A DNA stretch of 64,000 nt from an uncultured Nitrospiraceae bacterium (GCA_937138415.1 CAKZPA010000044.1:62001-126000), one strand, 5' to 3'. Shown: positions 37,373 through 47,240, numbered from the stretch's first letter. Notes: generated from the sequence alone by a model not told the origin. Numbers and translations: made by a program.

Positions 37373-38203
37373 ATGGCTTCGATCGCCATTCTCGCCGCCA
37401 TTTTCCTCTGGAGTTCCCTCGGCGTTGTCGTGCGTCTCTCCGGCGTCGAAATCCACGTCCTCATGTTCTACTCACTGGTTGTCGCATCCCTCGTGCAGGG
37501 GGTCATCCTCTGCGGGCGGCGCTATCGCGGCGCCGTGCTCCGGAGGGAAAACGTGCAATTCCCGGTGGTCCTCGGCATCGTGTCCTGCGTCAATACCTTC
37601 ACCTATTTCTTCGCGTTCACCCGCACGACGATCGCGAATGCCGTCCTCACGCACTACACGGCGCCCGTCATCGTCGCATTTCTCGCGCCGTTCTTCCTGA
37701 GGGAACGGCTCACGGCGAAGATCCTCTTCGTGATCGCGCTCGCGACGGCGGGGCTCTGGATTATGCTCGATGGCTTCTCGATCGCGGAAGAACAGATGAT
37801 GGGGATTGTCGCCGGCCTCGTCTCGGGCGTCGCGTACGCGATCATCATCATTCTGCTGAAGATGCACGCCCAGAGGTATCATCCCCTCCTCCTCGCGTTC
37901 TTCGCGAATCTCACCGTCATGCTCATCCTCGCCCCCTTTGTCCGAAGTTTCCCTGCGCACGCTGCATGGAGCTACCTCGTTATCGGCATAATCCATTCGA
38001 CGATTGCGCCTCTCCTCTATTTCTGGGGTTTCAAAGGGGTGACCGCCAACAGGGCGGCGATTCTCGGCTACATCGAACCTGTGTGCGCGATTGTCTTCGG
38101 CATGATGTTCCTGCAGGAAAAACCGGGGATTCATTCGCTGATCGGCGGAGTGCTGATACTCGTGTCGGGATACCTGACGCTCCGGAGGTCGGGGACGGAG
38201 TAG
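37373..38203 (+). CDS. EamA/DMT-family transporter
   Basis: 276 aa, ten predicted TM helices in two EamA repeats; typical patterns are TYFFAFTRTTIANAVLTHYTAPVIVAFLAPFFLRERL (seen in parts) in the first and FWGFKGVTANRAAILGYIEPVCAIVFGMMFLQEKPG in the second. Such carriers export amino acids, nucleosides or other metabolites; the substrate cannot be told. ATG 37373 is used; TTG 37358 is in frame. It is convergent with the efflux operon, with stop codons 1 nt apart. Confidence 0.9.
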   Translation: MASIAILAAIFLWSSLGVVVRLSGVEIHVLMFYSLVVASLVQGVILCGRRYRGAVLRRENVQFPVVLGIVSCVNTFTYFFAFTRTTIANAVLTHYTAPVIVAFLAPFFLRERLTAKILFVIALATAGLWIMLDGFSIAEEQMMGIVAGLVSGVAYAIIIILLKMHAQRYHPLLLAFFANLTVMLILAPFVRSFPAHAAWSYLVIGIIHSTIAPLLYFWGFKGVTANRAAILGYIEPVCAIVFGMMFLQEKPGIHSLIGGVLILVSGYLTLRRSGTE

Positions 38204-39427
38204 CTATGTGCGGATGACGTCGATCGGCTGGATGCGAACGGCTTTCTGCGACGGATAGATGCCGGCGAGAATGCCGACGGTGACGCTCGCGAGGAACGAG
38301 AGCGCGTGTCCGAACGGCGAAATGGTGAAGGGGAGGTGCACGAGCCAGAAGATGAGGACCGTGGCGAGGCTGCTCAGGAGCACGCCGATGGTGCCGCCGC
38401 TGAACGAAATGAACGACGCCTCGAGGAGAAACTGAAGGACGATATCCTTCTTCCGCGAACCGACCGCCCGCCGGATACCGATCTCGAGCCTTCTCTCGTT
38501 CACGATGAGGATCATGATCGAGAGAATCCCGAGACCTCCGATAAGGAAAGAGACGGTGGCGGAAATCCGCCCGAGGAGTGTGATCATCGAGACGGCCTGC
38601 GTTTTCAATGCCATGACATCCTTCAGGTCGATCACGGTGAAGTCGTCGTTCTGGCCGGGGCGGATCTTGTGTCGAGTCCGAAGGATATTTTCGATCTGCT
38701 CCTTCGTTGCCGCTAAAACCTGCGCGTCGCTCACCTGCACCGAGATCACATTGATGTACTCCTTGTTCACGAACCGCTTGAGGTAGGTATTAAGCGGGAT
38801 GAAAATCTGGTTGTCCTGATCCACCCCCGATATGTCGACGCCTTTTTCCTGCATGATGCCGATTACCTGGCACGGCACGCGCCAGATGAGGATGTATTTA
38901 CCGATAGGGTTTTCTCGCCCGAAAAGCCGCTCCGCGACCTTCGTGCCGAGGACGGCCACCTTGCCGAGGGTTCGGTCGTCCTCATCGGACAAGAAACGGC
39001 CTTCGCCGACCGGGAAATTTCTGATTCGCGAGTAATTCGGCGTAACACCGGCGACGAGAACCGCCTTCAATACGGTATTCTCGTACCGGATGGGGAAGAA
39101 CGTATTCCCCGAAGGCGACACATCGGTCACGAACTGCGACCCATCCCGAATCGCCCGGGCATCACCCACCGTGAGCGTCGTCGCCTCGCTCAGGAGACGG
39201 GTGCCGGTGCCGACTCTCCTCACGATTCCGCTCCTCACGATGAGGAGGTTTTTTCCGAAACTCTCAGCCTCCCGTTCGGTTTTGATCGTGAGCGCCTTGG
39301 AGACGTTCGACACGACGATGAGGGAAAAAGTTCCGAGAAGGACACCGAGAATGGCGAGGATGGATCTGACCTTGAAGTTCATCAGCGAGCGGACGGCGAT
39401 CCGAAGATTCAGGATGATCCTTTTCAT
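38204..39427 (-). CDS. MacB-type ABC transporter permease (second)
   Basis: 407 aa. One N-terminal TM helix (SILAILGVLLGTFSLIVVSNV), a periplasmic MacB-PCD-like domain of about 220 residues, and three C-terminal TM helices with the FtsX-type signature LIVNERRLEIGIRRAVGSRKKDIVLQFLLEA (seen in parts). End: PSQKAVRIQPIDVIRT. Last gene of the efflux operon, 58 nt after the first permease gene. Having a second, similar-sized permease suggests a heterodimeric transporter. Confidence 0.9.
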   Translation of the reverse strand: MKRIILNLRIAVRSLMNFKVRSILAILGVLLGTFSLIVVSNVSKALTIKTEREAESFGKNLLIVRSGIVRRVGTGTRLLSEATTLTVGDARAIRDGSQFVTDVSPSGNTFFPIRYENTVLKAVLVAGVTPNYSRIRNFPVGEGRFLSDEDDRTLGKVAVLGTKVAERLFGRENPIGKYILIWRVPCQVIGIMQEKGVDISGVDQDNQIFIPLNTYLKRFVNKEYINVISVQVSDAQVLAATKEQIENILRTRHKIRPGQNDDFTVIDLKDVMALKTQAVSMITLLGRISATVSFLIGGLGILSIMILIVNERRLEIGIRRAVGSRKKDIVLQFLLEASFISFSGGTIGVLLSSLATVLIFWLVHLPFTISPFGHALSFLASVTVGILAGIYPSQKAVRIQPIDVIRT

Positions 39428-39485
39428 GTGTCCGTAAAATACGAAACTGGCGCGTGTGCGGTCTGGATGCTATTCGCGTATGGCA

Positions 39486-40709
39486 TCACCCTTTGATCGC
39501 TTCGATGGGTTTGAGGTTCGCGGCTCTGTTCGCCGGCTGGAGGCCGAAGCCGATGCCGACTGCCCATGAGAGGACCATGCCGACCACGAACGCTTTAGAA
39601 GAAAAGTGGATCGGAAACTCGGCGACCGACGTGAGGAGTTTCGAGGAAGCGAACGCAAGCGCGAATCCCGCGAGACCGCCGAGTGTCGTGATGAGGACGG
39701 ACTCACCGAGGAACTGGAACATGATGTCTCGTCTCTTGGCGCCCGCCGCGCGGCGGATCCCTATTTCCTGCGTCCTCTCCCTCACGGAGAGGAGAAAGAG
39801 GTTCGCGATCACGAACCCCGCGACGACGAGGGCGATGACCCCCGTAATGCCGAGGAAAGCGACGAGAGAACCCGTGAGCGCAACGAGAAACTTCGTAATT
39901 TCGCGCGGCGACACGGTCGTGAAGTCGTCCGGCTCTTCCGTCGGGAGTTTATGCCGTGCACGGAGAAAGGTTCGCAGCTCCTCGACGTGCGCGTAGAGGT
40001 TTTCTCGATCGAGAAAACGTATCCTCATCGCCGACACGTACGTCGTTTCGTTCTGGAGTTTTCTCATGATCGTCGAGATGGGAATGATGACGCGGTCATC
40101 GAGGCGCTCACCCGTGGGGGTCGTGCCTCTCTCGGAGAGTACCCCGACGATCTTGACGGGGATCCGCTTGATGAGGATCGTTTTACCAACGGGATCTTCG
40201 TCGCCGAACAGCTCCGAGGCGAGAAACTGCCCTATGAGACCCACATTGCGCAGACCCCTCACGTCGTCGTCCGTGAAGTCCGATCCCTGGACGACAGGCC
40301 ATGTCCAGACGCGGCTGTAGTCGCTCGTCGATCCGATGACGAGCGACTGGTATTTCCTGTTTCTGTAAGAGACAGGGACGTCTCTCATCGCCGTCATCGG
40401 GACGACGAGGTACGCGGTCGAGAAGGCGTCCCTGACCGCGTCGATGTCGTCGAGCGTGATCGTTTTCTGACGGCGACCCGTCGCGCGTGCTTCTTCCCCT
40501 CCGCCAAAGACGAGGAGGGAATCGGGGCCGAACCGGGCGACGATTTCGAACGCTTTCTGGTACGCCCCTTCCGTCGCCGCGACGATGAGGGTGATCGAGG
40601 CGATGCCGAAGGCGACGCTGACGAGACAGAAGACGGTCCTCAGCGTGTAGGAGCGGACAGCTTTCGCGGATTGGGAGAGAATTCTGAGAAACCGGCCCGC
40701 GTCACTCAC
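39486..40709 (-). CDS. MacB-type ABC transporter permease (first)
   Basis: 407 aa, same architecture: N-terminal TM (TVFCLVSVAFGIASITLIVAA), large periplasmic domain, three C-terminal TMs with FLLSVRERTQEIGIRRAAGAKRRDIMFQFLGES and closing PANRAANLKPIEAIKG. Clearly related to, but diverged from, the adjacent permease. Starts inside the end of the ATPase gene (ATGA-type overlap at 40706-40709). No ATPase domain is fused, unlike E. coli MacB. Confidence 0.92.
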   Translation of the reverse strand: MSDAGRFLRILSQSAKAVRSYTLRTVFCLVSVAFGIASITLIVAATEGAYQKAFEIVARFGPDSLLVFGGGEEARATGRRQKTITLDDIDAVRDAFSTAYLVVPMTAMRDVPVSYRNRKYQSLVIGSTSDYSRVWTWPVVQGSDFTDDDVRGLRNVGLIGQFLASELFGDEDPVGKTILIKRIPVKIVGVLSERGTTPTGERLDDRVIIPISTIMRKLQNETTYVSAMRIRFLDRENLYAHVEELRTFLRARHKLPTEEPDDFTTVSPREITKFLVALTGSLVAFLGITGVIALVVAGFVIANLFLLSVRERTQEIGIRRAAGAKRRDIMFQFLGESVLITTLGGLAGFALAFASSKLLTSVAEFPIHFSSKAFVVGMVLSWAVGIGFGLQPANRAANLKPIEAIKG

Positions 40710-41371
40710 ACGATAACGCCGTCTTTCATCGTGACGATCCTGTTCGCGTACTTCGCGACATTCGGGTCATGGGTGATGAGGATGATCGTTTTTCCCCGGT
40801 CGTGCATCTGAACGAGGAGATCCATGATTTCCCCGGCGGTCTTGCTGTCGAGCTGGCCCGTCGGCTCGTCGGTGAGGATAATGTCGGGGTCATTGATGAG
40901 GGCCCGCGCGATCGCGACTCGCTGCTGTTCCCCCCCCGAGAGCTGGCTCGGCTTGAATTTCGTGCGTTCCCGGAGCCCCACGATCGCGAGCAGGTCGTGC
41001 GCCCTCTTCACGAAATCGTCTTTCGATTTTTCGACGTAGAGCGATGGGAGGAGCACATTTTCGAGGACGGTCGCATAAGGGAGAAGGTAGAAGTTCTGGA
41101 AGACGAATCCGATGTGCTCGTTCCTGATGACGGAGAGTTCATCGTCGGAAAGGCGTGACACTTCCCTGTCCGCGAGAATGTACCGTCCGGACGTGGGCAC
41201 GTCGAGGCAGCCGATGATATTGACGAGGGTTGTCTTGCCGGAACCCGAGGCCCCCATGATCGCGATGAACTCTCCCCGTTCGACGAGGAGATTGACGCCC
41301 CTGAGGACCATCACGTCGATATCTCCCATTCTGTACGTTTTCTTGATGTCCTCGAGGATACAGATCGGCAT
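40706..41371 (-). CDS. ABC transporter ATP-binding protein (MacB/LolD type)
   Basis: 221 aa. Walker [19 protein letters not shown]-loop [18 protein letters not shown], signature [15 protein letters not shown], Walker [15 protein letters not shown]-loop [13 protein letters not shown]. It powers the two adjacent permeases in a tripartite MacAB-TolC-like export system. The 15-nt gap to the adaptor gene indicates one operon. Confidence 0.95.
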   Translation of the reverse strand: MPICILEDIKKTYRMGDIDVMVLRGVNLLVERGEFIAIMGASGSGKTTLVNIIGCLDVPTSGRYILADREVSRLSDDELSVIRNEHIGFVFQNFYLLPYATVLENVLLPSLYVEKSKDDFVKRAHDLLAIVGLRERTKFKPSQLSGGEQQRVAIARALINDPDIILTDEPTGQLDSKTAGEIMDLLVQMHDRGKTIILITHDPNVAKYANRIVTMKDGVIV

Positions 41372-41386
41372 GGGAAAGATCCGGGA

Positions 41387-42574
41387 CTACTGAGATTCGG
41401 GCTTCGAGGAGACGGGGAGGACGAGTTTCGTGGCGAGCACGTCACCCTCGGAGAGCCCGGAGACGATTTCGGTCATATCCTCACCCCTGATTCCCGTCTT
41501 CACGTCGACCTTTTCGACCTTGTTCGGTCCCACGACCCGGTACGCGACCTGCTTCCCTAATTCGAACTTTATCGCGGCATTCGGCGCAACGAGGATATTC
41601 TCCTTCCGGTCCGTGATGATCTTGATGTGCGTCGTCATCTCGGGCCTGAGGAAGGCGCTGTCTTCTTTCGAGACGCGAACGATGGCGAGATAGTACACGA
41701 TGTTCTCCTTCACGACCGGTTGCGGATAGATTTTCTCGATGGAGCCGTGGAACACCTTGTCCGTGAACGTATCGACCGTGTATTCGACCGGCTGCCCCAC
41801 ACGGACGTTCCCGATATCCGTTTCGTCGACGTATATCCACATTTCGAGGAGCGTCGGATCGAGCACCGTCACGAGATTTGCAACTTGGAGTCCCGCGACG
41901 ATCGTTTCCCCTTCCTGAGCCGTCACGTCGGCGACGATCCCGTCAATGGGGGAAAAAATCTTCGTGTAGGTGAGCTTCGTTTCCTGCTGCCTGAGCTGGG
42001 CCGATATGTCCTCGATGTGCGCTTTCGCGATCGCGAGCTGCGTTTCGTATTCGCTCCGGAGTCTTTTCAGGATGGCATCGGTCGCGTCGTACTGGCTCCT
42101 CGCGCGGTCAACGGCATCCTGCGTCGTGAATTCACGTTTCAGGAGTTCGGTTTCCCGTTCGTAGGTGCGTTTTGCGTAGTCCACGTTCGCGGCAGCTTCC
42201 CTGATCCGCTCCGGATACGTGAGTTCGATCTGCGCGAGGGTATTCCGCGCCGCGGTGAGGGACGCCCGCTGCTGTTCGATCGCCCGTTGGATCTCACGGT
42301 CGTCGATGAGCGCGATGAGCTGCCCGCTCTTCACTCTGTCGCCTATCTTGACGTTCATCTTGGTGATCGTCCCCGTTGCGCGCGCACCGATCTTGACGAC
42401 GGCGCCGACTTGCGGCTTGATGATTCCCGTTTGGACGATAATGCCCCGAATATCGCCTTTAGCGACGCGGGCCGTATCGAGGACCTTCGTCGCCGGTTTC
42501 GTGAGGGCTCTGGCGGCGATCAATCCTGCAACGAGGATGGCGATGCCGATGCCGATGACGATCAGTTTTTTCAT
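41387..42574 (-). CDS. Periplasmic adaptor protein (HlyD/MacA family)
   Basis: 395 aa. N-terminal membrane anchor (IVIGIGIAILVAGLIAARAL) without lipobox, lipoyl half-motifs (VVKIGARATGTITKMNVKIGDRVKSGQLIALID in parts and FSPIDGIVADVTAQEGETIVAG), between them a long alpha-helical hairpin (about 75-190), then beta-barrel and membrane-proximal domains. Connects the ABC permeases to the outer-membrane TolC-like channel. The ATG overlaps the stop of the TolC-family gene. Confidence 0.94.
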   Translation of the reverse strand: MKKLIVIGIGIAILVAGLIAARALTKPATKVLDTARVAKGDIRGIIVQTGIIKPQVGAVVKIGARATGTITKMNVKIGDRVKSGQLIALIDDREIQRAIEQQRASLTAARNTLAQIELTYPERIREAAANVDYAKRTYERETELLKREFTTQDAVDRARSQYDATDAILKRLRSEYETQLAIAKAHIEDISAQLRQQETKLTYTKIFSPIDGIVADVTAQEGETIVAGLQVANLVTVLDPTLLEMWIYVDETDIGNVRVGQPVEYTVDTFTDKVFHGSIEKIYPQPVVKENIVYYLAIVRVSKEDSAFLRPEMTTHIKIITDRKENILVAPNAAIKFELGKQVAYRVVGPNKVEKVDVKTGIRGEDMTEIVSGLSEGDVLATKLVLPVSSKPESQ

Positions 42575-43851
42575 CGGTCAGGGACGGGGGGTTCGCATGT
42601 CCTCATTCCGGTGACCCGTTCGAGAACCGCTTTGGAGAGCATCACGCCGAGTTTCGAGCGTACGAGCTGTTCCCGGGAAGCGGCGAGGAAGCTTTCAGCC
42701 TGGATGAGCGCGAGAATGTCTCCCTTTCCCACTTTGTACTCACCGAACGCCTGCGAATAGTTGTGCTCTGCCTGCTGAAGTTGCGTTCTCGCGACCTCGA
42801 GTTCCTTCTGAGCGGTCGCCATGTCTTCGTACGCCTTCCTGACGTCGAGCGAAACGGCCCTCTTCAACTCGTTCAGTGTTTCGACGGATGCGTTTTTCTG
42901 GAACTCCGTCGCGCGATACGTATAAAATTTCCCGAGTTCGAAGATGTTCCAGACGGCCCTCACGGTCGCCGTCTTCTCCTCCCGCGCAAGGGATCTGCTG
43001 ACATCGCCGTCGATGGTGCTGTACGACGCGTCGGCAGAAAACGAGGGGAGGAATGTGCTGCGGATGATGGAAGCGGACTGCTCCTCGATGCGGATCGCGT
43101 ATTCCACTCTCTTTACTTCGGGCCGCTCGAGCGAACGTTGCACGAGCGTTTCGAAATCGGGAAGGGCCGCCACCGGTTCGACGATGGTACCGGTGTCATG
43201 ATCCGTCTCGAGCGGGGACCCGATGAGGGAGTTCAGCTCCGACAGGGCTTTCTTCAAGTCTCCCTGAGCCTGGACAAGGTGAAACCGCGCCTGCTCCAAT
43301 CTCACCGATGCCTGGAGCACATCGGAGAGCCGTGCGACGCCGAACTGATAGCGTCCCGCGGCGACCTCGTGATCCTTTTCCGCGTCCGCGAGCTGAATCG
43401 TTCGCTGCTCGACCGCTTCCTTGTACGCCTGAACGGTGTAGAAAGCGGACTTGACGGCGTACTCGAGATCGAGGAGGGTTTCCTCCACGTCCGCTCCGCT
43501 GCTGTCGAGGTTGAGCCGGGCTATATTTCTCTGCGCCTTTCTTTTCCCCCAATCGAAGAGGGTGTAGCTCAAGGTGAGATCCGCTGTCTGGAACCTCGAC
43601 TCGTCACCCGAAGTGAAAGACCGCCCCTGTGAAAAACTCGCATCGAGCGACGGGAGGTAGGGAGAGAGAGAGGCGCGATAGAGGGCCTCCGAGGCTCTCT
43701 GCTTTTCCAGAGAAGCGCGGTACGAAGGGAGGTTCCGCTTTGCGAGCGAGATCGCCTCGTCGAGCGTGAGTCCGTGCGAAATGACGGATGCAAAAATGAC
43801 GGAGAAAAAAGTCATAATCGGCAGAAATCTGAGAAAAAATGATGCGCTCAT
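42571..43851 (-). CDS. TolC-family outer-membrane efflux protein
   Basis: 426 aa from ATG 43851 with a signal peptide (FFLRFLPIMTFFSVIFASVISHG) followed by LTLDEAISLAKRNLPSYRAS, the standard start of the outer-membrane efflux protein family, and two alpha-helical-barrel repeats (long heptad regions near 130-230 and 330-420). A further ATG at 43893 is in frame but lies at the predicted transcription start. First gene of the five-gene efflux operon. Confidence 0.92.
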   Translation of the reverse strand: MSASFFLRFLPIMTFFSVIFASVISHGLTLDEAISLAKRNLPSYRASLEKQRASEALYRASLSPYLPSLDASFSQGRSFTSGDESRFQTADLTLSYTLFDWGKRKAQRNIARLNLDSSGADVEETLLDLEYAVKSAFYTVQAYKEAVEQRTIQLADAEKDHEVAAGRYQFGVARLSDVLQASVRLEQARFHLVQAQGDLKKALSELNSLIGSPLETDHDTGTIVEPVAALPDFETLVQRSLERPEVKRVEYAIRIEEQSASIIRSTFLPSFSADASYSTIDGDVSRSLAREEKTATVRAVWNIFELGKFYTYRATEFQKNASVETLNELKRAVSLDVRKAYEDMATAQKELEVARTQLQQAEHNYSQAFGEYKVGKGDILALIQAESFLAASREQLVRSKLGVMLSKAVLERVTGMRTCEPPVPDR

Positions 43852-43901
43852 CGTGTATCGTACCTGCCGTTTTTTTAAAAATTGCTTGTGCATTTTTAAA
43901 T

Positions 43902-43930
43902 ATTATAGTTTACGGTGATGGTGAAATAAA
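43902..43930 (-). promoter_or_regulatory. Promoter for efflux operon
   Basis: Minus strand TTTATT (43930-43925), 17-nt spacer, TATAAT (43907-43902). Predicted start about 7 nt downstream gives a leader of roughly 45 nt to ATG 43851. Confidence 0.55.
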
Positions 43931-44165
43931 ACGATGAATCTAAAGGTTCCACAATGGAGGCCGGTTTTTATCGGTGGTTTCTCGGCGGCCTACCGGGATC
44001 GGGAATCCGCTAGAGATTGGACGAGATACTCCTCTTTTGGTTGATCTGCCGAGGCTATACAACGCCTAAGGCGGGAGACAATTCGGGAGGCAACGAAGAG
44101 GCCGCCGTGCAATTTCGGGCGTTTGCGATGAGACTATCCAAGCTGATCGATTTTCCTGAAATCGG
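43931..44165. other. Gene-free region between efflux operon and chitinase
   Basis: Together with the promoter and leader this makes about 310 nt without a gene. It contains two imperfect hairpins: AGGCCG...CGGCGGCCT near 43953-43991 and GCCGAGGC/GCCTAAGGC near 44048-44073. Neither has a T-run, so a terminator is not evident. No ORF resembles a protein. Confidence 0.4.
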
Positions 44166-45803
44166 TCACATTCCTGAGCACGGATCCGTCGCAGGGGGAT
44201 CCGACTGCAGACCTTCGTGAATTGAGGAGAGGAGAACCCCGTCGTCGGTGTCGCCGCTCATTTCCCAGAACATCATTCCTCCGAGTTTGTGATACGTAAC
44301 GTAGCGCGCTTTGAACGCCAGTGAACGCGGTTCATCGAACGTCCAGAACGTCCGGGTGGCACCGTCGTAGAGCCATGCGGCCCGGGCGCGGTCGTCCCAG
44401 TAGGGGATGTACCCGTTCGACATGTTTTGCTCTAAATCCCTGTATAACTCGTATCCATTCTCATAGGTACCCGGAGCCCCGCCACCTTTCCTCTGATACA
44501 GACCGTTTTGGGCGCTCTCCACGCCGGTCCAGCCTCGCGCATAGAAGGCGGCGCCAACGAGTATCTTCTCGGCCGGTACCCTGTACCGATCCCGATAGAG
44601 TTTCACCGTTTGATCGACCGACAACGACCATTCGGGATACCCGGGATCCCCCGGTGAGGGGCAGAGATTCGTGTGATGGCCGGTGGTGCCGCTCCAGTCG
44701 CCGTAGAAATCGTATGACATGAGCAGAACGTAGTCGAGATAAGGGTGATTGTCGCTCAACCGATAGTTGTCGGCATACTGTTCGCCGGCGGGCACCGCCG
44801 CGGTCAGGAGGAGATCTTCCCTGCCGATCGCCTTGAACTGCCGGCGGAATTCGGCGACCAAAAGGCCGAAATTCGTTGCGTCATCGATCGAGTGGCGTAT
44901 TCCCTCGTGTCCTCCCGACACAGGGAACTCCCAGTCAAGGTCGAATCCGTCGAAAATGCCGGCTGCAACCGCGTGGCCACCCGCATTGCTCTGCTGTGGA
45001 AGGTTGCCTCGTACGTAGGTGTCGATGCAGGATGTTACGAATGCACTGCGGGTTGCATCCGTCGATGCAGCATCCGAGAAATATGTGGAGCCAAGCCAGC
45101 CACCGATCGAAACGACGATTTTCAGATGTGGATACATCCTCTTGAGTTTCCTGAGCTGGTTGAAGTGTCCCCTCAATGGCTGGCGTGGGTCGTCCGCGAT
45201 TCCGTCGACGCTCTCTTGCGCCGAGTACGGTCTCTGGAAAGCGCTCCATGGGTCGTCGAGCTGGCACGTCACGACCCCTTTCGAATCGGGCTTGGGGATC
45301 GCGAATGCGTAATTGAGGACGGCTAACTTCTCCGCCGATCCGCTCGCCACGACATTTTTGACAAGATATGGCGGCTGTCGATAGATTCCCCACTCGGGGA
45401 AGTATCCCACGATGCGAAGATTGCCCTCGCCGGAGGCATCGGTGGAGGGGTCGCACGTTTGTCTGAAGACCGCTCTCGCTTTCACCCGAGAATGTTTCCG
45501 GCTGGTGCGAAAGGTGACGGGATTCGCCGTTCCGGATACATTGCCCTCCCAATGGTCGAATTCATAGCATGGGTTCGGAACGGCCCTTATGAGGAGAGTG
45601 CGACTTCTCGCGTATCCGAGCGGGGAGACCTCTACTGAGCCGGCGAGGTCGGGAATGGCTTCCGTGACAATGGCGCCGGTGCCTGCCGACGCGGTGCTGC
45701 TCAGAGGCGTTGCCATGAGAGACACTAGGATAAATAAGCAGGCGAAAAAACGCAGCGCATAGCGCTCTCTTGTTCCTGCCCTTGCCGTAAAGTCCCCCAT
45801 CAC
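44166..45803 (-). CDS. Secreted GH18 chitinase-like glycosidase
   Basis: 545 aa. Signal peptide (LRFFACLFILVSLMATPLSSTASA), an N-terminal beta-sandwich-like module of about 80 residues ending with FDHWEGNVSGTANPVTF (Gly-rich, divergent InlB-B-repeat-like), then a full GH18 barrel: RIVGYFPEWGIYRQPPY, KIVVSIGGWLGS, the catalytic FDGFDLDWEF (DxxDxDxE complete), YVLLMSYDFYGDWS and GGMMFWEMSGDTDDG. It should hydrolyse chitin or other beta-1,4-GlcNAc polymers outside the cytoplasm. The start is GTG/ATG at 45803-45800. Located next to a processive GT2 synthase, it may trim a self-made polymer rather than feed on chitin. Confidence 0.92.
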   Translation of the reverse strand: MMGDFTARAGTRERYALRFFACLFILVSLMATPLSSTASAGTGAIVTEAIPDLAGSVEVSPLGYARSRTLLIRAVPNPCYEFDHWEGNVSGTANPVTFRTSRKHSRVKARAVFRQTCDPSTDASGEGNLRIVGYFPEWGIYRQPPYLVKNVVASGSAEKLAVLNYAFAIPKPDSKGVVTCQLDDPWSAFQRPYSAQESVDGIADDPRQPLRGHFNQLRKLKRMYPHLKIVVSIGGWLGSTYFSDAASTDATRSAFVTSCIDTYVRGNLPQQSNAGGHAVAAGIFDGFDLDWEFPVSGGHEGIRHSIDDATNFGLLVAEFRRQFKAIGREDLLLTAAVPAGEQYADNYRLSDNHPYLDYVLLMSYDFYGDWSGTTGHHTNLCPSPGDPGYPEWSLSVDQTVKLYRDRYRVPAEKILVGAAFYARGWTGVESAQNGLYQRKGGGAPGTYENGYELYRDLEQNMSNGYIPYWDDRARAAWLYDGATRTFWTFDEPRSLAFKARYVTYHKLGGMMFWEMSGDTDDGVLLSSIHEGLQSDPPATDPCSGM

Positions 45804-46169
45804 GCTCGCGTGCTGTTCTCCTTGCTCAATCTCTGGCGGTCCGCGTTTGTCGGATCTGTGGTAAGTCTATGGAAACAGCGGCGAGAGCAATGTGTCGGAA
45901 ATCACAGAAGGCGAGGCTTTGCGTGAAACTCTCGCCCGGCGACGGAACGATTACCGTGCGGGACGCGATCGAGAATCGATACCCATCGATGAAGATGCGT
46001 GTCGGGGCCTGCCAAGGAGGAGAGGCGTTGTTGTGGCGATCGTCAGAGGTGCTTCGTTAGGGAAACCGGATCGGTGTCGTCGTTATGGGTGGATAGGCGG
46101 GGCGGTCGAAGCCTCGGCTCTCTTACAGAACGGGTGAAAACCGCAGCGTTTCGAAGGGCACGGTCCGGG
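45804..46169. other. Gene-free region upstream of chitinase
   Basis: 366 nt between the GT2 stop and the chitinase start, both minus strand. AAGGAGA lies about 13 nt before the chitinase start. GGCGAGAG and CTCTCGCC, 8-bp complementary arms, enclose about 45 nt (45886-45940), so the chitinase leader may fold. No clear promoter; the short plus-strand ORFs look spurious. Confidence 0.45.
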
Positions 46170-47240
46170 TCAATGCCCTTTTTCCCAGACCATCAAACGG
46201 TCCCTGACGATCCATTCTTTCCAGAGGGCTTTCCAGAACAGGTAGAAGTTAAACGGTCTGATCACGAAGAATGCCCATATGGACAAGAGGGTTTCCCTGA
46301 GCATTCCAATCCTGAGACCGGTGACGGAACAGATCAGGACGATAATGAACAGCTCGATCAAGAGAGCTCCGAGGAGCACCGACAATAAATGGGGCGTAAA
46401 GGCATAGACCGCGAATGCGAGGAGCGGCGCCGAGACGCTGTCGAGCAGGTACCCGTAAATAAACCCCGCCAGTTTCACATTCTTGCGCAGCCGATGGACG
46501 GAGATATTTTGGAAGAAGCTCCGATACCACCGCTCGACCTGGGCCTTGAATATCGCGAACGTTGGGGGATCCAAAGGATAACAGTACGCGTCCGGACAAT
46601 AGTGCACGTGGTAGCCGTGAATGAGGAATTCCCAGGTCAGATCCATGTCTTCCGCCATAGTCCTCGCTTTGAATCCGCCCATCTCCTTCAGGTGTCGCAT
46701 TCTGAACACGGAGAAGCAGCCGGACGACACGAGTATCGCGCCCGCGTTCATTTGCGCGGATTTAAAGACCGATAACCCGAACATGTACTCGATGAACCGT
46801 CCCCGCTCCCACAGGGTTTTGATTCTCTGCGGGATGACGAATCCGCAGACCGATGCCGTGCGCTCGTCATTGAAATAGGGGAGCGTTTTCAGGATGGCAT
46901 CTCGGTGCAGTACCGTATCGGCATCGATGGTGACCATCAGATCCGTGTCGATTCCGTCGAGGACATAGTTTTGCGCTGACGCCTTGGTCCCCTGGTTCCT
47001 GTGCGTGCGGACGACCGTCACGCCCTCGGCGGCGGCGAGCTCACCGGTCCGGTCGGTCGAACAATCGTCCACGACGATGATGCGATCGATCGCGACGGAT
47101 TGGTTCTTGACGCTTCTGATCGTGCTCACGATGGTTTTTTCCTCGTTGTAAGCCGGGATAACGACGGTAATGGAGTAGTGCCTATGTGGAGGTTGCGCGA
47201 GCACTTTCGGTTTGAGGCCAAAGAGCCATCGCCAGTTCAT
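46170..47240 (-). CDS. Processive family 2 glycosyltransferase (polysaccharide synthase type)
   Basis: 356 aa from ATG 47240 (AAGGAGAGACC upstream); the longer frame to 47468 is antisense noise. Catalytic features: VVIPAYNEEKTIVSTIRSV, VVDDCSTDRT, TIDADTV (DxD), SGCFSVFRM, MAEDMDLTWEF (acceptor Asp) and QVERWYRSF (QxxRW), the set of processive beta-glycosyltransferases such as PgaC/IcaA, hyaluronan and chitin synthases. Three or four C-terminal TM helices follow. It probably makes and extrudes a beta-linked polymer; GlcNAc is suggested only by the nearby GH18 gene. It overlaps the upstream gene by 4 nt. Confidence 0.9.
   Translation of the reverse strand: MNWRWLFGLKPKVLAQPPHRHYSITVVIPAYNEEKTIVSTIRSVKNQSVAIDRIIVVDDCSTDRTGELAAAEGVTVVRTHRNQGTKASAQNYVLDGIDTDLMVTIDADTVLHRDAILKTLPYFNDERTASVCGFVIPQRIKTLWERGRFIEYMFGLSVFKSAQMNAGAILVSSGCFSVFRMRHLKEMGGFKARTMAEDMDLTWEFLIHGYHVHYCPDAYCYPLDPPTFAIFKAQVERWYRSFFQNISVHRLRKNVKLAGFIYGYLLDSVSAPLLAFAVYAFTPHLLSVLLGALLIELFIIVLICSVTGLRIGMLRETLLSIWAFFVIRPFNFYLFWKALWKEWIVRDRLMVWEKGH

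Noticed and set aside
45915-45924. ACGCAAAGCC on the minus strand, identical to the core of cyclic-di-GMP-I (GEMM) riboswitches, upstream of the chitinase
   Set aside because: The matching upstream GGCAAA arm with its GNRA hairpin and the downstream tetraloop-receptor stem are missing; the segment folds better with the GGCGAGAG/CTCTCGCC arms. Worth a covariance search, but not called.
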